Origin: DTHT01 sp037444625
Lineage (GTDB): Bacteria; Acidobacteriota; Terriglobia; Bryobacterales; Bryobacteraceae
DNA: 31,028 bases
Reading direction: 5' to 3'
Assembly: GCA_037444625.1 (NCBI GenBank)
Contig: JBBIMA010000048.1
Location: forward strand, 1 to 31,028
A model generated the notes under the pieces. It had not been told where the DNA came from and ran no database searches. It saw nothing but the letters and a program-made list of their open reading frames with translations. Positions 1-7,303 of this stretch are shown here, piece by piece. A program made the translations under genes and the position numbers. Positions within the stretch are counted from its first letter, which is position 1, and each line of letters starts with the position of its first letter.

Positions 1-129
1 CGCGGGCCCGGCCGGCGCGGGCGCGGCCCCCTGAACAGCCTGCCCGGACGGGTTCAACCGGGCCCCGCAGTGGGAACAGAAAGACGCAGCGGCCTCGACC
101 GGGCGCCCGCATTGGGTGCAAAATCCCAT
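1..129 (-). CDS. Zinc-ribbon protein, N-terminal fragment (cut by left edge)
   Basis: Reading the minus strand from an ATG at 129 gives 43 codons that run off the left edge without a stop. Four cysteines at residues 4, 7, 18 and 21 form two CxxC knuckles, the pattern of a short N-terminal zinc ribbon of the double-zinc-ribbon type. An Ala/Pro/Gly-rich linker begins at about residue 30. A purine-rich ribosome binding site (GGAGGGG) sits just upstream of the ATG. Proteins of this build often carry a membrane segment or an effector domain after the linker, but that part is outside the window, so no function can be given. It is the third gene of a minus-strand run after the macrodomain gene, with a 131-bp gap before it that may carry its own promoter. 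Confidence 0.7.
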   Translation of the reverse strand, partial: MGFCTQCGRPVEAAASFCSHCGARLNPSGQAVQGAAPAPAGPA

Positions 130-260
130 CTTCCCCTCCTTCGGCGCGCACCTCGGCCGGGGATGTCAATCCAGGCCGGGTTCCCTGCCGTACTGCCCGG
201 TGCGGCCTCGAACCAGCCTAGCAGTTCGGGCGGCTGCGTGCCAGTGGCCCGGAGCGGACC

Positions 261-764
261 TTATTGACGGGGGCCGGCGTTTTCGCTGCGGCCGGCCAGG
301 GGCTTGACGACCGGACCGCCGCAGACGCCCACGCCCACGTTCAGCAAGGCGTGCAGGAAGTTGTAGACCAGAGCATAGACCATCTGCTCGCTGACCGGCT
401 GGCGGCCGGGCAGGCGAAAGCTCACGGGCAGCTCCTTGAGCACTTGTACGCGCACCGCATCGCGCGCCGGGCGTCCGGAGCGGTCCGTCGAGTTGCCGAT
501 CAGCAAGGGGGTCTGGAGCACCGTGCCGGTCTGGCCGTCCACGTAAAACTGGCAGCGGGAGAACCAGCCGAGATTGCCCGGGTCGGCGGCGTCGAACAGC
601 AGCAGGGGCGCCTTGCGTCCCGGCGCCGAGAGGTCCAGCGCCAGGGCCCGCTTGAGCTCTTCGATCCGGCACTGGAAACCGGCCTGGCGGGCGACGTCGG
701 CCAGAACGTTGCCGTCCAGCTCGAGCAGGATGTACTTGTGCTGCCCGGCGTGAACTACCTGCAT
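261..764 (-). CDS. Hypothetical protein, 167 residues
   Basis: I do not recognise this family. The protein has a soluble-looking sequence with no signal peptide or membrane segment. Its first 30 residues alternate hydrophobic and charged residues like a beta-alpha unit, and the middle (about residues 55-90) looks beta-rich with aromatic residues. A hydrophobic helix with a Tyr/Phe cluster lies near residues 128-145, and the C-terminal tail is Gly/Arg-rich. The start at 764 lies 7 bp after the stop of the macrodomain gene, so the two are probably co-transcribed and translationally linked. The frame was chosen over the overlapping longer frames because its composition is that of a normal folded protein, while the others are Arg/Ala/Pro-rich shadows. 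A role near ADP-ribose metabolism is only a guess from the neighbour. Confidence 0.7.
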   Translation of the reverse strand: MQVVHAGQHKYILLELDGNVLADVARQAGFQCRIEELKRALALDLSAPGRKAPLLLFDAADPGNLGWFSRCQFYVDGQTGTVLQTPLLIGNSTDRSGRPARDAVRVQVLKELPVSFRLPGRQPVSEQMVYALVYNFLHALLNVGVGVCGGPVVKPLAGRSENAGPRQ

Positions 765-771
765 CCAACCG

Positions 772-1329
772 CTATTCTACCGGCTTTCGCCCGCGCAGCG
801 CTTCGGCGTAAGCCTCCAGGGTGGCCTGGTCGAAGAGCACGAAGATCACCTCGCGCACGCGGGTTTCGGGACGCTCCAGGTGGCGGCAGACGGCATCCAG
901 CGCCGTCGCCGCCGCCTCACGGACCGGATAGCCGAAGGCCCCCGTCGAGATGGAGGGAAAGCTCACCACGCTCAAGCCGCGCTCCTCGGCCAGATTCAAA
1001 CAGGTGGCGTAACAGGAGGCCAGCAGGGCCGCTTCGCCCTGGCCGCCGCCGCGCCAGACCGGACCGACGGCGTGGAAGACGTAGCGGGCGGGCAGCCGGC
1101 CGGCGGTGGTCACCACCGCGCTGCCGGTGGGACAGCCGCCCTGCCGGGCCCGAATTTCGTCGAGCTGGGCCATGATCTCGGGACCGCCCGCCCGGTGGAT
1201 CGCCCCGTCCACGCCGCCGCCTCCCCGCAGGCCGGCGTTGGCCGCGTTGACGATGGCGTCGGCCGGGACGCGGGTGATGTCCCCTACCACCAACCGCAAG
1301 ATTTTTCCGCCTGCGAACTCCCGTTGCAT
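772..1329 (-). CDS. Macrodomain protein, probable O-acetyl-ADP-ribose deacetylase (YmdB/MacroD type)
   Basis: This is a 185-residue single-domain macro protein, the usual length for stand-alone bacterial macrodomains. The family signatures are all visible: GDIT at residues 16-19 (adenine-side Asp), NAAN at 28-31, the Gly-rich GGGGVDGAIH loop at 36-45, and SISTGAFGYP at 126-135, which wraps the distal ribose and phosphates. These belong to the MacroD subgroup that hydrolyses O-acetyl-ADP-ribose and removes mono-ADP-ribose from acidic residues. That activity is inferred from the family. It starts at ATG 1329, only 20 bp from the divergent HAD gene, and leads a minus-strand run. A Nudix hydrolase of the ADP-ribose type lies elsewhere in the window (17921-18439), so two ADP-ribose-linked activities are present, though not in one operon. 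Confidence 0.93.
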   Translation of the reverse strand: MQREFAGGKILRLVVGDITRVPADAIVNAANAGLRGGGGVDGAIHRAGGPEIMAQLDEIRARQGGCPTGSAVVTTAGRLPARYVFHAVGPVWRGGGQGEAALLASCYATCLNLAEERGLSVVSFPSISTGAFGYPVREAAATALDAVCRHLERPETRVREVIFVLFDQATLEAYAEALRGRKPVE

Positions 1330-1349
1330 CGGGATATATCTTAGTAGAT
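1330..1349. promoter_or_regulatory. AT-rich 20-bp divergent gap with overlapping -10-like elements
   Basis: The only spacer between the divergent macrodomain and HAD genes is AT-rich within GC-rich surroundings. On the plus strand TATATC at 1335-1340 would place transcription start near the GTG at 1350. On the minus strand TAAGAT (complement of 1338-1343) would place it near the ATG at 1329. No clear -35 element is seen on either side. Both transcripts would be leaderless or nearly so. Confidence 0.3.
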
Positions 1350-2027
1350 GTGGCGCCCGCCCTGGTTCTCTTCGACATTGACGGCACGCTCATCCGGCGC
1401 GCCGGGCCCCAGCACCGACTGGCGCTGATCGAGGCGATCCGGCAGGCCACCGGACTTCAGACCACCACCGATCACATTCCCCTGCACGGGATGCTGGATC
1501 CGGACATCATCACCCGCATGCTGGCGCGGGCGGGCGCCTCGCCGGCTTCGATCCGCCGCGCCATGCCGGAAATCATCCGGCGGGCGCAGGCTCTTTACGT
1601 CCGGGGCGGCCCCGATCTGCGGCGCAAGGTCTGCCCGGGCGTACGCTCTCTGCTGCGCGGGCTGGAGAGGCGGGGCGCAGCCCTGGGATTGGTGACGGGC
1701 AATCTGACGCGGATCGGCTGGAAGAAAGTCGAGCGGGCCGGGCTGCGGCCGTATTTCCGGCTGGGCGCCTTCGGCGAGATGAGTCGCGACCGGGCGGGCC
1801 TGATTCGACTGGCGCTGGCCCAGGCGCGGCGGCGGGGCTGGATCGGGCGGGCCACGCCGGTGTGGATGGTGGGGGACGCCCCGGCCGACGTGCGAGCGGC
1901 CCAGGCCAACGGCGTGCGCGCGCTGGCGGTGGCCACGGGCGTGACCGGATGGGACGAGCTGGCCGCGCTCGGGCCGGATCTGTTGGTGAAGGACCTGCGC
2001 GGGCTGCGGCCGGAGACCCTGCTGTGA
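1350..2027 (+). CDS. HAD-family phosphatase (phosphoglycolate-phosphatase-like)
   Basis: A 225-residue HAD hydrolase. Motif I is DIDGT at residues 9-13 (nucleophile Asp9, acid/base Asp11), motif II is the Thr in VTGN near 115-118, a Lys pair at 125-126 fits motif III, and motif IV is GDAPAD at 175-180. The helical stretch between motifs I and II fits a C1 cap, as in phosphoglycolate and related phosphatases. The substrate cannot be read from sequence. The start is a GTG at 1350, since the ATG two bases earlier is out of frame. The stop codon overlaps the GTG of the next gene (GTGA at 2024-2027), so it is probably translationally coupled to the methyltransferase and may serve the same pathway, perhaps by removing a phosphate from a small intermediate. 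That link is inference. Confidence 0.9.
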   Translation: MAPALVLFDIDGTLIRRAGPQHRLALIEAIRQATGLQTTTDHIPLHGMLDPDIITRMLARAGASPASIRRAMPEIIRRAQALYVRGGPDLRRKVCPGVRSLLRGLERRGAALGLVTGNLTRIGWKKVERAGLRPYFRLGAFGEMSRDRAGLIRLALAQARRRGWIGRATPVWMVGDAPADVRAAQANGVRALAVATGVTGWDELAALGPDLLVKDLRGLRPETLL

Positions 2028-3478
2028 AAGACCGCGGGCGGGAAGCGCAGAGCCTGGCCGTCAAGCGGGCCGAGGTCGAGTTCCACAATTTCGCTTCGCT
2101 GGGGGAGCCCGAGCGGGCGATGGCAGCCTACCGGGAGGAGAACCTCCGGCGGGGCGCGCTGATTCGCGAGCACCTGGCCTTCATCGGTTCGCTGTCGCCG
2201 TTTCTGGAGATCGGGGCCAACGTCGGGCATACCAGCTACATGCTGGCCAACCAGTTCGGCGCCGAGGGATTTGCGCTGGACCTCTCGGCGGACGCTCTGC
2301 GCTGGGGCGCCGCCCTCCAGGAGCGCTGGAATCTGGCGCGGGCTCCGGTGCGGGTGGCGGGCGACGCCCTGCGCCTTCCCTTCCGCGACGGTTCCCTCCG
2401 CCTGGTGGCGGCCTTCCAGATGCTGAGCCAGTTCATGGACATCGAGGCGGTGGTGCTGGAGGTCAAGCGGGTGCTGGCGCCGGGCGGGATCTTCTTGTTC
2501 GCCGAAGAACCCCTGCGTCGGCTGCTGACGCTCAGCCTGTATCGTTGCCCTTACTACGAACGCATGAAACCCTGGGAGCGCCGGCTGTATCGCTGGGGCT
2601 TGCTCGGATACCTGGCGCGCGACGTGATCGGGGCCGAACAGGAAGAGAGCTTCGGCATCCGCCAGAACCATTCGATGTATCTGAGGGACTGGCACCGTCT
2701 GACGGTGAAGCACTTCGCGGCCTGCCGGTATCAGATCTTCGTGCCGGAGCGGGGATGGGGGGAACGCTGGGTCAAGAAGGCGGCCGTGCGGTTGGACCCC
2801 TACCGCTCCGAGTGGCGCGCGGCGCACTTGCTGGGCGGCACTCTGGCGGCGGTCTGCCGCAAGGAGGGCGAAGCGGGGGCGGCGCCGGCCGGAATGGATC
2901 GGTTCGAGGAGTTGCTGCGCTGCCCGGATTGCGGGGGCCGGTTGGGGCGCGAGCCGTCCGAAACGCTGGTCTGCGCGGGCTGTGGCTATCGGGCTCCCTT
3001 GGAGGGCGGCGTGTACAACCTGCTGCCTTCGGCCGAGAAAAAGGAACTCTACCCGGGCGAGCGGGACGATCTGATTGATTTTTCCCGTCCCGGCCACGAG
3101 CGACTGCTGGGAGAGGGATTCTACGAGCTGGAGGGAGTCTTCGGCAACAAGTACCGCTGGATGGGCGAGCGGGCCCAGGCGCGGCTGGTGCGGATGACGC
3201 CCGGGCCGCAACGGCTGAGGATTCGCGGCTACGCCCATGAAATCGCCTTCCGGCAGGGCCGGCCGGTGAGGCTGGCGGTGCGGGCCAACGGGCGGGATCT
3301 GGGCGCCCGGACGCTGGGCCGCCCCGGACTGTTCGTCTACGAGGCGGACCTGCCCGAGGCCGATCAGTACCGACTGGAAATAGCGGCCGAACCCTGCTGG
3401 CAAGCGCCGGGCGACGACCGCGTTTTCACGGTCAACCTGAGCTTGATTCGCCTGGCGCCGCGCGAAGCGGAAAAATAA
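2024..3478 (+). CDS. SAM-dependent methyltransferase with zinc ribbon and C-terminal beta-rich domain
   Basis: This 484-residue protein appears to have three parts. A class I methyltransferase domain (about 20-280) shows the SAM motif LEIGANVGHT at 61-70, GDALRLPF at 113-120 and LAPGGIF at 151-157. Next is a Trm112-like zinc ribbon with Cys300, Cys303, Cys317 and Cys320, followed by the typical GGVYNLLP segment at 328-335. The last part (about 365-470) is beta-rich and begins with FYELEGVFGNKYRWMGERA at 366-384. Its Gly/Arg/Trp pattern resembles the small domain tacked onto some polysaccharide glycosyltransferases and methyltransferases. The GTG at 2024 overlaps the HAD stop and was chosen over upstream in-frame starts that lie inside the HAD gene. 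The acceptor substrate is unknown. Its position before two radical-SAM genes suggests a shared pathway, possibly on a lipid or glycan. Confidence 0.85.
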   Translation: MKDRGREAQSLAVKRAEVEFHNFASLGEPERAMAAYREENLRRGALIREHLAFIGSLSPFLEIGANVGHTSYMLANQFGAEGFALDLSADALRWGAALQERWNLARAPVRVAGDALRLPFRDGSLRLVAAFQMLSQFMDIEAVVLEVKRVLAPGGIFLFAEEPLRRLLTLSLYRCPYYERMKPWERRLYRWGLLGYLARDVIGAEQEESFGIRQNHSMYLRDWHRLTVKHFAACRYQIFVPERGWGERWVKKAAVRLDPYRSEWRAAHLLGGTLAAVCRKEGEAGAAPAGMDRFEELLRCPDCGGRLGREPSETLVCAGCGYRAPLEGGVYNLLPSAEKKELYPGERDDLIDFSRPGHERLLGEGFYELEGVFGNKYRWMGERAQARLVRMTPGPQRLRIRGYAHEIAFRQGRPVRLAVRANGRDLGARTLGRPGLFVYEADLPEADQYRLEIAAEPCWQAPGDDRVFTVNLSLIRLAPREAEK

Positions 3479-3530
3479 CTGCGCGCCGCGGGCCCAAATG
3501 TAGTAAGCTGGCAGAAGTCGGGATGCTATC

Positions 3531-5501
3531 GTGATCTGTTCCGAGTCCTGTTCGACCTTACACGTTTATCTGTTGAAGCCCTCCAAGTACGACGATGAGG
3601 GATTTGTGATTCGTCACTGGCGGGGCGTGGTGCCGAGCAACACCCTGGCCTGCCTGCACGGGCTGACCGAAGACGTGCGGCGGCGCGGGGCGCTGGGCGA
3701 GGTGGAGTTGAAAGTCCACGCGCTGGACGAGACCGTGACGAAGATCCCGCTGAAGCGGATCGCGGCGCAGCACCGCCCGCCCCGGCAGCGGGTGCTGGCC
3801 TGTCTGGTGGGGGTGCAAAGCAATCAGTTCTGCCGGGCGGCGGATCTGGCGCTGGCGCTGCGGGAGCACGGGGTGGAAGTGATGATCGGCGGCTTCCACG
3901 TCAGCGGCATGCTGGCCCTGTTTCCCGAGGGTTCCCCCGAGATCCGGCGGCTGACGGAGGCGGGCGTCAGCGTGGTGGCGGGCGAGGTCGAGGAACGCTG
4001 GGAGGATCTGCTGCGCGACGCCAGCCGGGGGCGCTTGCAGCCGCTCTACCGGTTCCTGGACAGACCGCCCGATCTGTCCCGAGCGCCGCTGCCCCGCATC
4101 GAGCGCCGCCTGATGCGCCGCTTCGTTTCGGCCAACTACCGCACCATGGACTGCGGGCGGGGCTGCCCGTTCAACTGCTCGTTCTGCACCATCATCAACG
4201 TGCAGGGACGCAAGAGCCGCTACCGGGCGCCGGAGTGCGTGATCGAAGCGGTGCGGGAAAACTACCGCCGGGAAGGCGTCACGGTCTACTTCTTCACGGA
4301 CGACAACTTCGCGCGCAATCCGGCCTGGGAGGCGATTTTCGACGGCTTGATCGGCCTGCGCGAGCGGGAAGGCGTCGCCGTGGAGTTCATGATGCAGGTG
4401 GACGCAGTGGCCCACCGGATTCCCCGCTTCCTGGAGAAGGCGGCGCGGGCGGGCTGCCGCACAGTGTTCATCGGCATGGAGAGTCTGAATCCCGGCAACC
4501 TGCAAGATTCGGGCAAGACGCAAAACCGGGCCCAGGATTACAACCAGTTGATCGCCGCCTGGCGGTCGGCGGGCGTGAAGACCCATGTGGGCTACATCGT
4601 CGGCTTCCCGCGGGACACCGAGGAGAGCGTGCGCCGGGATGTGGAGCGGCTGATCCGCGAGGTGCAGCCGGACCAGGCCAGCTTTTTCATGATGACGCCG
4701 CTGCCCGGCTCGCGCGACCATCAGCGGCTGCTTCAGCAAGGCGTGGTGCTGGACGCCGATTACAACAACTTCGACTCCTGCCATGCGGCGATGCCCCATC
4801 CGCACATGACGGCGGAGGCCTGGAAGCGGGCTTACGAGGAGGCCTGGCGGAAGTTTTACAGTTTCGAGAACATGAAGGCCATCCTGCTGCGCGCGCATCC
4901 GGACAACTATTGGGACATCTTCAAGAACCTGTTCTGGTACAAGAATTCGATCGTCAACGAAGGCGCGCACCCCATGCTGACCGGGCTTTTCCGACTCAAG
5001 GACCGCCTCAGCCGGCGGGCCTGCTTCCCGCGCGAAAGCCTGCCGGCCCATCTGGCCCGGCGGAGCCGCGAAATTTACGCCTACCTGCGCGGCGTCCTGC
5101 GCCTGACCCTGGAGATGGAGGAGCTCTGGCTGGCCACACGGCCGCGCAGCGAGACCGAGCGGCGCGTGCTGGAAGAGCTGGCGCGGATGCGGGCCGGGCT
5201 GCGCCGCGGGCTGCGGCTCGGGGAACTGCGAGCCGCCTATCTGCGCGCCAAGGCCTACCTGCCTGCGCTGGAAGTCCCCTCGCGACTACGCCTGGCCTGG
5301 GAAGCGGTCTCCTTGCAGGGGGCGGGGCGGCTGCGCGACACGCGGCGCGATCTGGCCCGCTTCTGGATCGGACTGCGCTGGCGGGTGCGCCGCGGCCGCA
5401 TCGAGGCGCTGCTGCGGTTGGATCAGATCGCCTGGAACGCCCTGCGCGAGTTCCGGCTGGCGGCGGGCTTCCTGGTGGCCCTGATGACGCGGGGGGCCTG
5501 A
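3531..5501 (+). CDS. B12-binding-type radical SAM protein (first of a tandem pair)
   Basis: A 656-residue protein. The N-terminal part (about 10-165) is laid out as a cobalamin-binding Rossmann domain ending in GGFHVSG at 120-126, without the DxHxxG His ligand, as in most radical-SAM methylases of this class. The iron-sulfur motif is Cys212-x3-Cys216-x2-Cys219, with an extra Cys208 just ahead. The radical-SAM barrel continues to about 395, with GMES at 315-318 and VGFPRDT at 357-363. The tail from about 440 is helical and, after 500, Arg/Leu-rich. A GTG at 3531 is used, since an ATG 8 bases upstream hits a stop at once. AT-rich TAGTAA at 3501-3506 could be a weak -10. Cobalamin-dependent methylation or C-C bond formation on an unactivated carbon is the family expectation. 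The substrate is unknown. Confidence 0.88.
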   Translation: MICSESCSTLHVYLLKPSKYDDEGFVIRHWRGVVPSNTLACLHGLTEDVRRRGALGEVELKVHALDETVTKIPLKRIAAQHRPPRQRVLACLVGVQSNQFCRAADLALALREHGVEVMIGGFHVSGMLALFPEGSPEIRRLTEAGVSVVAGEVEERWEDLLRDASRGRLQPLYRFLDRPPDLSRAPLPRIERRLMRRFVSANYRTMDCGRGCPFNCSFCTIINVQGRKSRYRAPECVIEAVRENYRREGVTVYFFTDDNFARNPAWEAIFDGLIGLREREGVAVEFMMQVDAVAHRIPRFLEKAARAGCRTVFIGMESLNPGNLQDSGKTQNRAQDYNQLIAAWRSAGVKTHVGYIVGFPRDTEESVRRDVERLIREVQPDQASFFMMTPLPGSRDHQRLLQQGVVLDADYNNFDSCHAAMPHPHMTAEAWKRAYEEAWRKFYSFENMKAILLRAHPDNYWDIFKNLFWYKNSIVNEGAHPMLTGLFRLKDRLSRRACFPRESLPAHLARRSREIYAYLRGVLRLTLEMEELWLATRPRSETERRVLEELARMRAGLRRGLRLGELRAAYLRAKAYLPALEVPSRLRLAWEAVSLQGAGRLRDTRRDLARFWIGLRWRVRRGRIEALLRLDQIAWNALREFRLAAGFLVALMTRGA

Positions 5502-5511
5502 GACCCGAATC

Positions 5512-7200
5512 GTGTCCTATCACCCGCAGGGCGTGCGGTTCGTGCTGACCGCGCCGGAGACCGAAAGCACCGAGCAGCAGTTCAGTCCCTGGAAGCAAAT
5601 GGTCTACGCTTCCGTGCCCGCGCAATTTGCGCCCCGTTTTCTCTACCGCAAGAATCTGCGCCAGCCGCTTGCGCCGGACGGCTCGGCCCTCGTGATGCCT
5701 TACGGGGTGCGCGTGGTGGAGGCTCTGCTGCGCCGCCACTATCCGGCCGAGGACGTGGTGGCCTGCCATCCCGAGCAGCTTGATCGGTTCGTGGGGCCGC
5801 GCACGCGGGCGGTCGGGATCGGCGTGCACAATCCGATCGGCGCGGCCTTTTCCACCGGCGTCTACAGCAACATCTTCGGCAGCACCGCCCGCCCGATCAA
5901 CGCCTACGAGACCGAGCGGGTCTTTTTTCACCCCGCGCTCGCCAGGCACCGGCCGCGGATCATCGCCGGCGGGGCGGGGGCCTGGCAGATCGAGAGGACG
6001 GGCGCCGCCCGGCGGCTGGGCGTGGACTGCACGCTCATCGGCCGGGGCGAGGCGGCTGCGGCGGAGTTGTTTCGCCTGGCCGACGAGGGCCAAGCCCTGC
6101 CCGAAACGGTTCGCGCGCCCGAACCGGCGCCCGAGCAACTGATCGTGCCCCGCAGGCGCTCGACTTTCGGCGTCATCGAGATGACGCGCGGCTGCGGGCG
6201 GCAGTGCGCCTTTTGCAGCCCCACCCTCGAGCGGCGCGTCAGCCTGCCGCAGGAGATGCTGCTGGAGGCGGTGAAGGCCAATGTGCGGGAGGGCGGCCGG
6301 GTCATCTTCCCGGTCTCCGAGGACCTGTTTCTCTACCAGGCTTCCTCGCCTTTCTACATCCCGAACGCCGACGCCCTGGTGAACTTTTATGAATCCGTGG
6401 CGGCCGTCCCGGGGGTGGACTACGTTCCCCTGTCCCACGCCACCATCGCTCCGGCGGTCGTGAATCCTCACCTGATCCGGGAGCTGTCGCGCATCCTGCT
6501 GCCCAAGAGCGTGCTGCGCAATCCCGCCTCGACCGATCCCGAAAAGCGGTTCCTTTCCCCGCTGATCGGGATCGAGACCGGTTCGCCGCGCCTGGCGGCT
6601 CTGACGATGCCGGGCAAGGCGCTGCCTTACGACATCCGCGACTGGCAGGAGATCGTGCTGGAAGGGATGGAGATTCTCAACCGCAACAACTGGTTCCCGG
6701 TGTGCACGTTCGTGGTGGGCCTGCCCGGAGAGACCGAGGACGACTTGCGCCGGTCGCTGGATCTGCTCGGGCGGCTGCGGCGCTACAAGGCGCTCTACGT
6801 GCCCTCGATCTTCACGCCGCTCGAGCAGACCCGGCTGGCGGACGGGCGGCCCCTGAAGGCGCGCGAACTGAGCCGGCTGCAATGGGAATTCATCCTGACG
6901 GCCTGGCGCATGAGCCTGGATTTCGCGGTGGTGCGCCGGCGCTCGAGCCTGGCCTGGAAGCTGGGGATGTACGGCTTTTACTACGCGCGCGGCCGGTGGG
7001 TGCACGGCCCCGAGTTCAAGTACCCGGCCCTGCGCTTCGCCGGAGTCTCGGAAAAGAAGCTGGCCCCGCATCTTTACCTGAAGCTGGGCGAACCCGAGCC
7101 GGAACCCCGGGCGGCGCGGGCGCCCCGGCTGATCGCCAAGCACGCTCGCCTGGGATCGGAGGCGGCGGCCGGCGCGGGCGACTCCTCCGGGGCGGCCTGA
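5512..7200 (+). CDS. B12-binding-type radical SAM protein (second of a tandem pair)
   Basis: This 562-residue protein starts at a GTG 10 bp after the previous stop. The N-terminal 200 residues look like a divergent cobalamin-binding domain (GIGVHNPIG at 102-110, IIAGGAGAW at 150-158, LIGRGE at 175-180). The cluster motif is Cys228-x3-Cys232-x2-Cys235 inside TRGCGRQCAFC. Later radical-SAM features are GIETGSPRL around 354-362 and VVGLPGETEDD around 402-412. The C-terminal tail after about 540 is low complexity (Ala/Gly/Ser). It is clearly not a recent duplicate of its neighbour: the N-terminal halves barely resemble each other. The two enzymes probably act one after the other on the same compound. 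What they make cannot be read from sequence. Confidence 0.88.
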   Translation: MSYHPQGVRFVLTAPETESTEQQFSPWKQMVYASVPAQFAPRFLYRKNLRQPLAPDGSALVMPYGVRVVEALLRRHYPAEDVVACHPEQLDRFVGPRTRAVGIGVHNPIGAAFSTGVYSNIFGSTARPINAYETERVFFHPALARHRPRIIAGGAGAWQIERTGAARRLGVDCTLIGRGEAAAAELFRLADEGQALPETVRAPEPAPEQLIVPRRRSTFGVIEMTRGCGRQCAFCSPTLERRVSLPQEMLLEAVKANVREGGRVIFPVSEDLFLYQASSPFYIPNADALVNFYESVAAVPGVDYVPLSHATIAPAVVNPHLIRELSRILLPKSVLRNPASTDPEKRFLSPLIGIETGSPRLAALTMPGKALPYDIRDWQEIVLEGMEILNRNNWFPVCTFVVGLPGETEDDLRRSLDLLGRLRRYKALYVPSIFTPLEQTRLADGRPLKARELSRLQWEFILTAWRMSLDFAVVRRRSSLAWKLGMYGFYYARGRWVHGPEFKYPALRFAGVSEKKLAPHLYLKLGEPEPEPRAARAPRLIAKHARLGSEAAAGAGDSSGAA

Positions 7201-7222
7201 GAGCGGCGGCGCGGCGCTCAGC

Positions 7223-7228
7223 TATACT
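7223..7228 (+). promoter_or_regulatory. -10-like element TATACT upstream of the SPFH gene
   Basis: TATACT matches the sigma-70 -10 consensus at five of six bases and stands out in GC-rich surroundings. The same hexamer precedes the oxidoreductase gene at 11832. No convincing -35 hexamer is found 16-18 bp upstream. It would give a leader of about 70 bases to the ATG at 7304. Confidence 0.35.
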
Positions 7229-7240
7229 GGGCAATCGAGA

Positions 7241-7296
7241 TCCTCCCGGAGGCAACCCGAAAGCTGGGTTGCGCTCTGCGCGAATCCCGAGGGGGA
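7241..7296 (+). promoter_or_regulatory. Structured 5' leader of the SPFH gene with hairpin and anti-SD-like segment
   Basis: A 7-bp perfect stem (GCAACCC at 7252-7258 with GGGTTGC at 7266-7272) closes a 7-base loop. Just upstream, TCCTCC at 7241-7246 could pair with the purine-rich ribosome binding site around 7289-7296, with one G-U pair. This would hide the ribosome binding site in an alternative fold. The layout is compatible with a translational control element, but I recognise no known riboswitch consensus in it. Confidence 0.35.
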
Positions 7297-7303
7297 AGTC
7301 GAG

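Noticed and set aside
205..235. TTCGA motif on the minus strand resembling a tRNA T-loop
   Set aside because: The flanking five bases do not pair and no acceptor or anticodon arm is found around it.
1595..3403. A 602-codon open frame antisense to the HAD and methyltransferase genes
   Set aside because: Arg/Pro/Gln/His-rich composition without any domain signature; the opposite strand has clear catalytic motifs. GC-rich codon bias produces such shadows.
5008..7143. A 711-codon open frame antisense to the radical-SAM genes
   Set aside because: Same shadow pattern; spans the junction of two well-supported genes.
7241..7300. Possible cyclic-di-GMP (GEMM-I) riboswitch, because of GGCAACC...GAAA
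   Set aside because: The second conserved block (GGGACGCAAAGCC type) is missing and the stem pairing differs.
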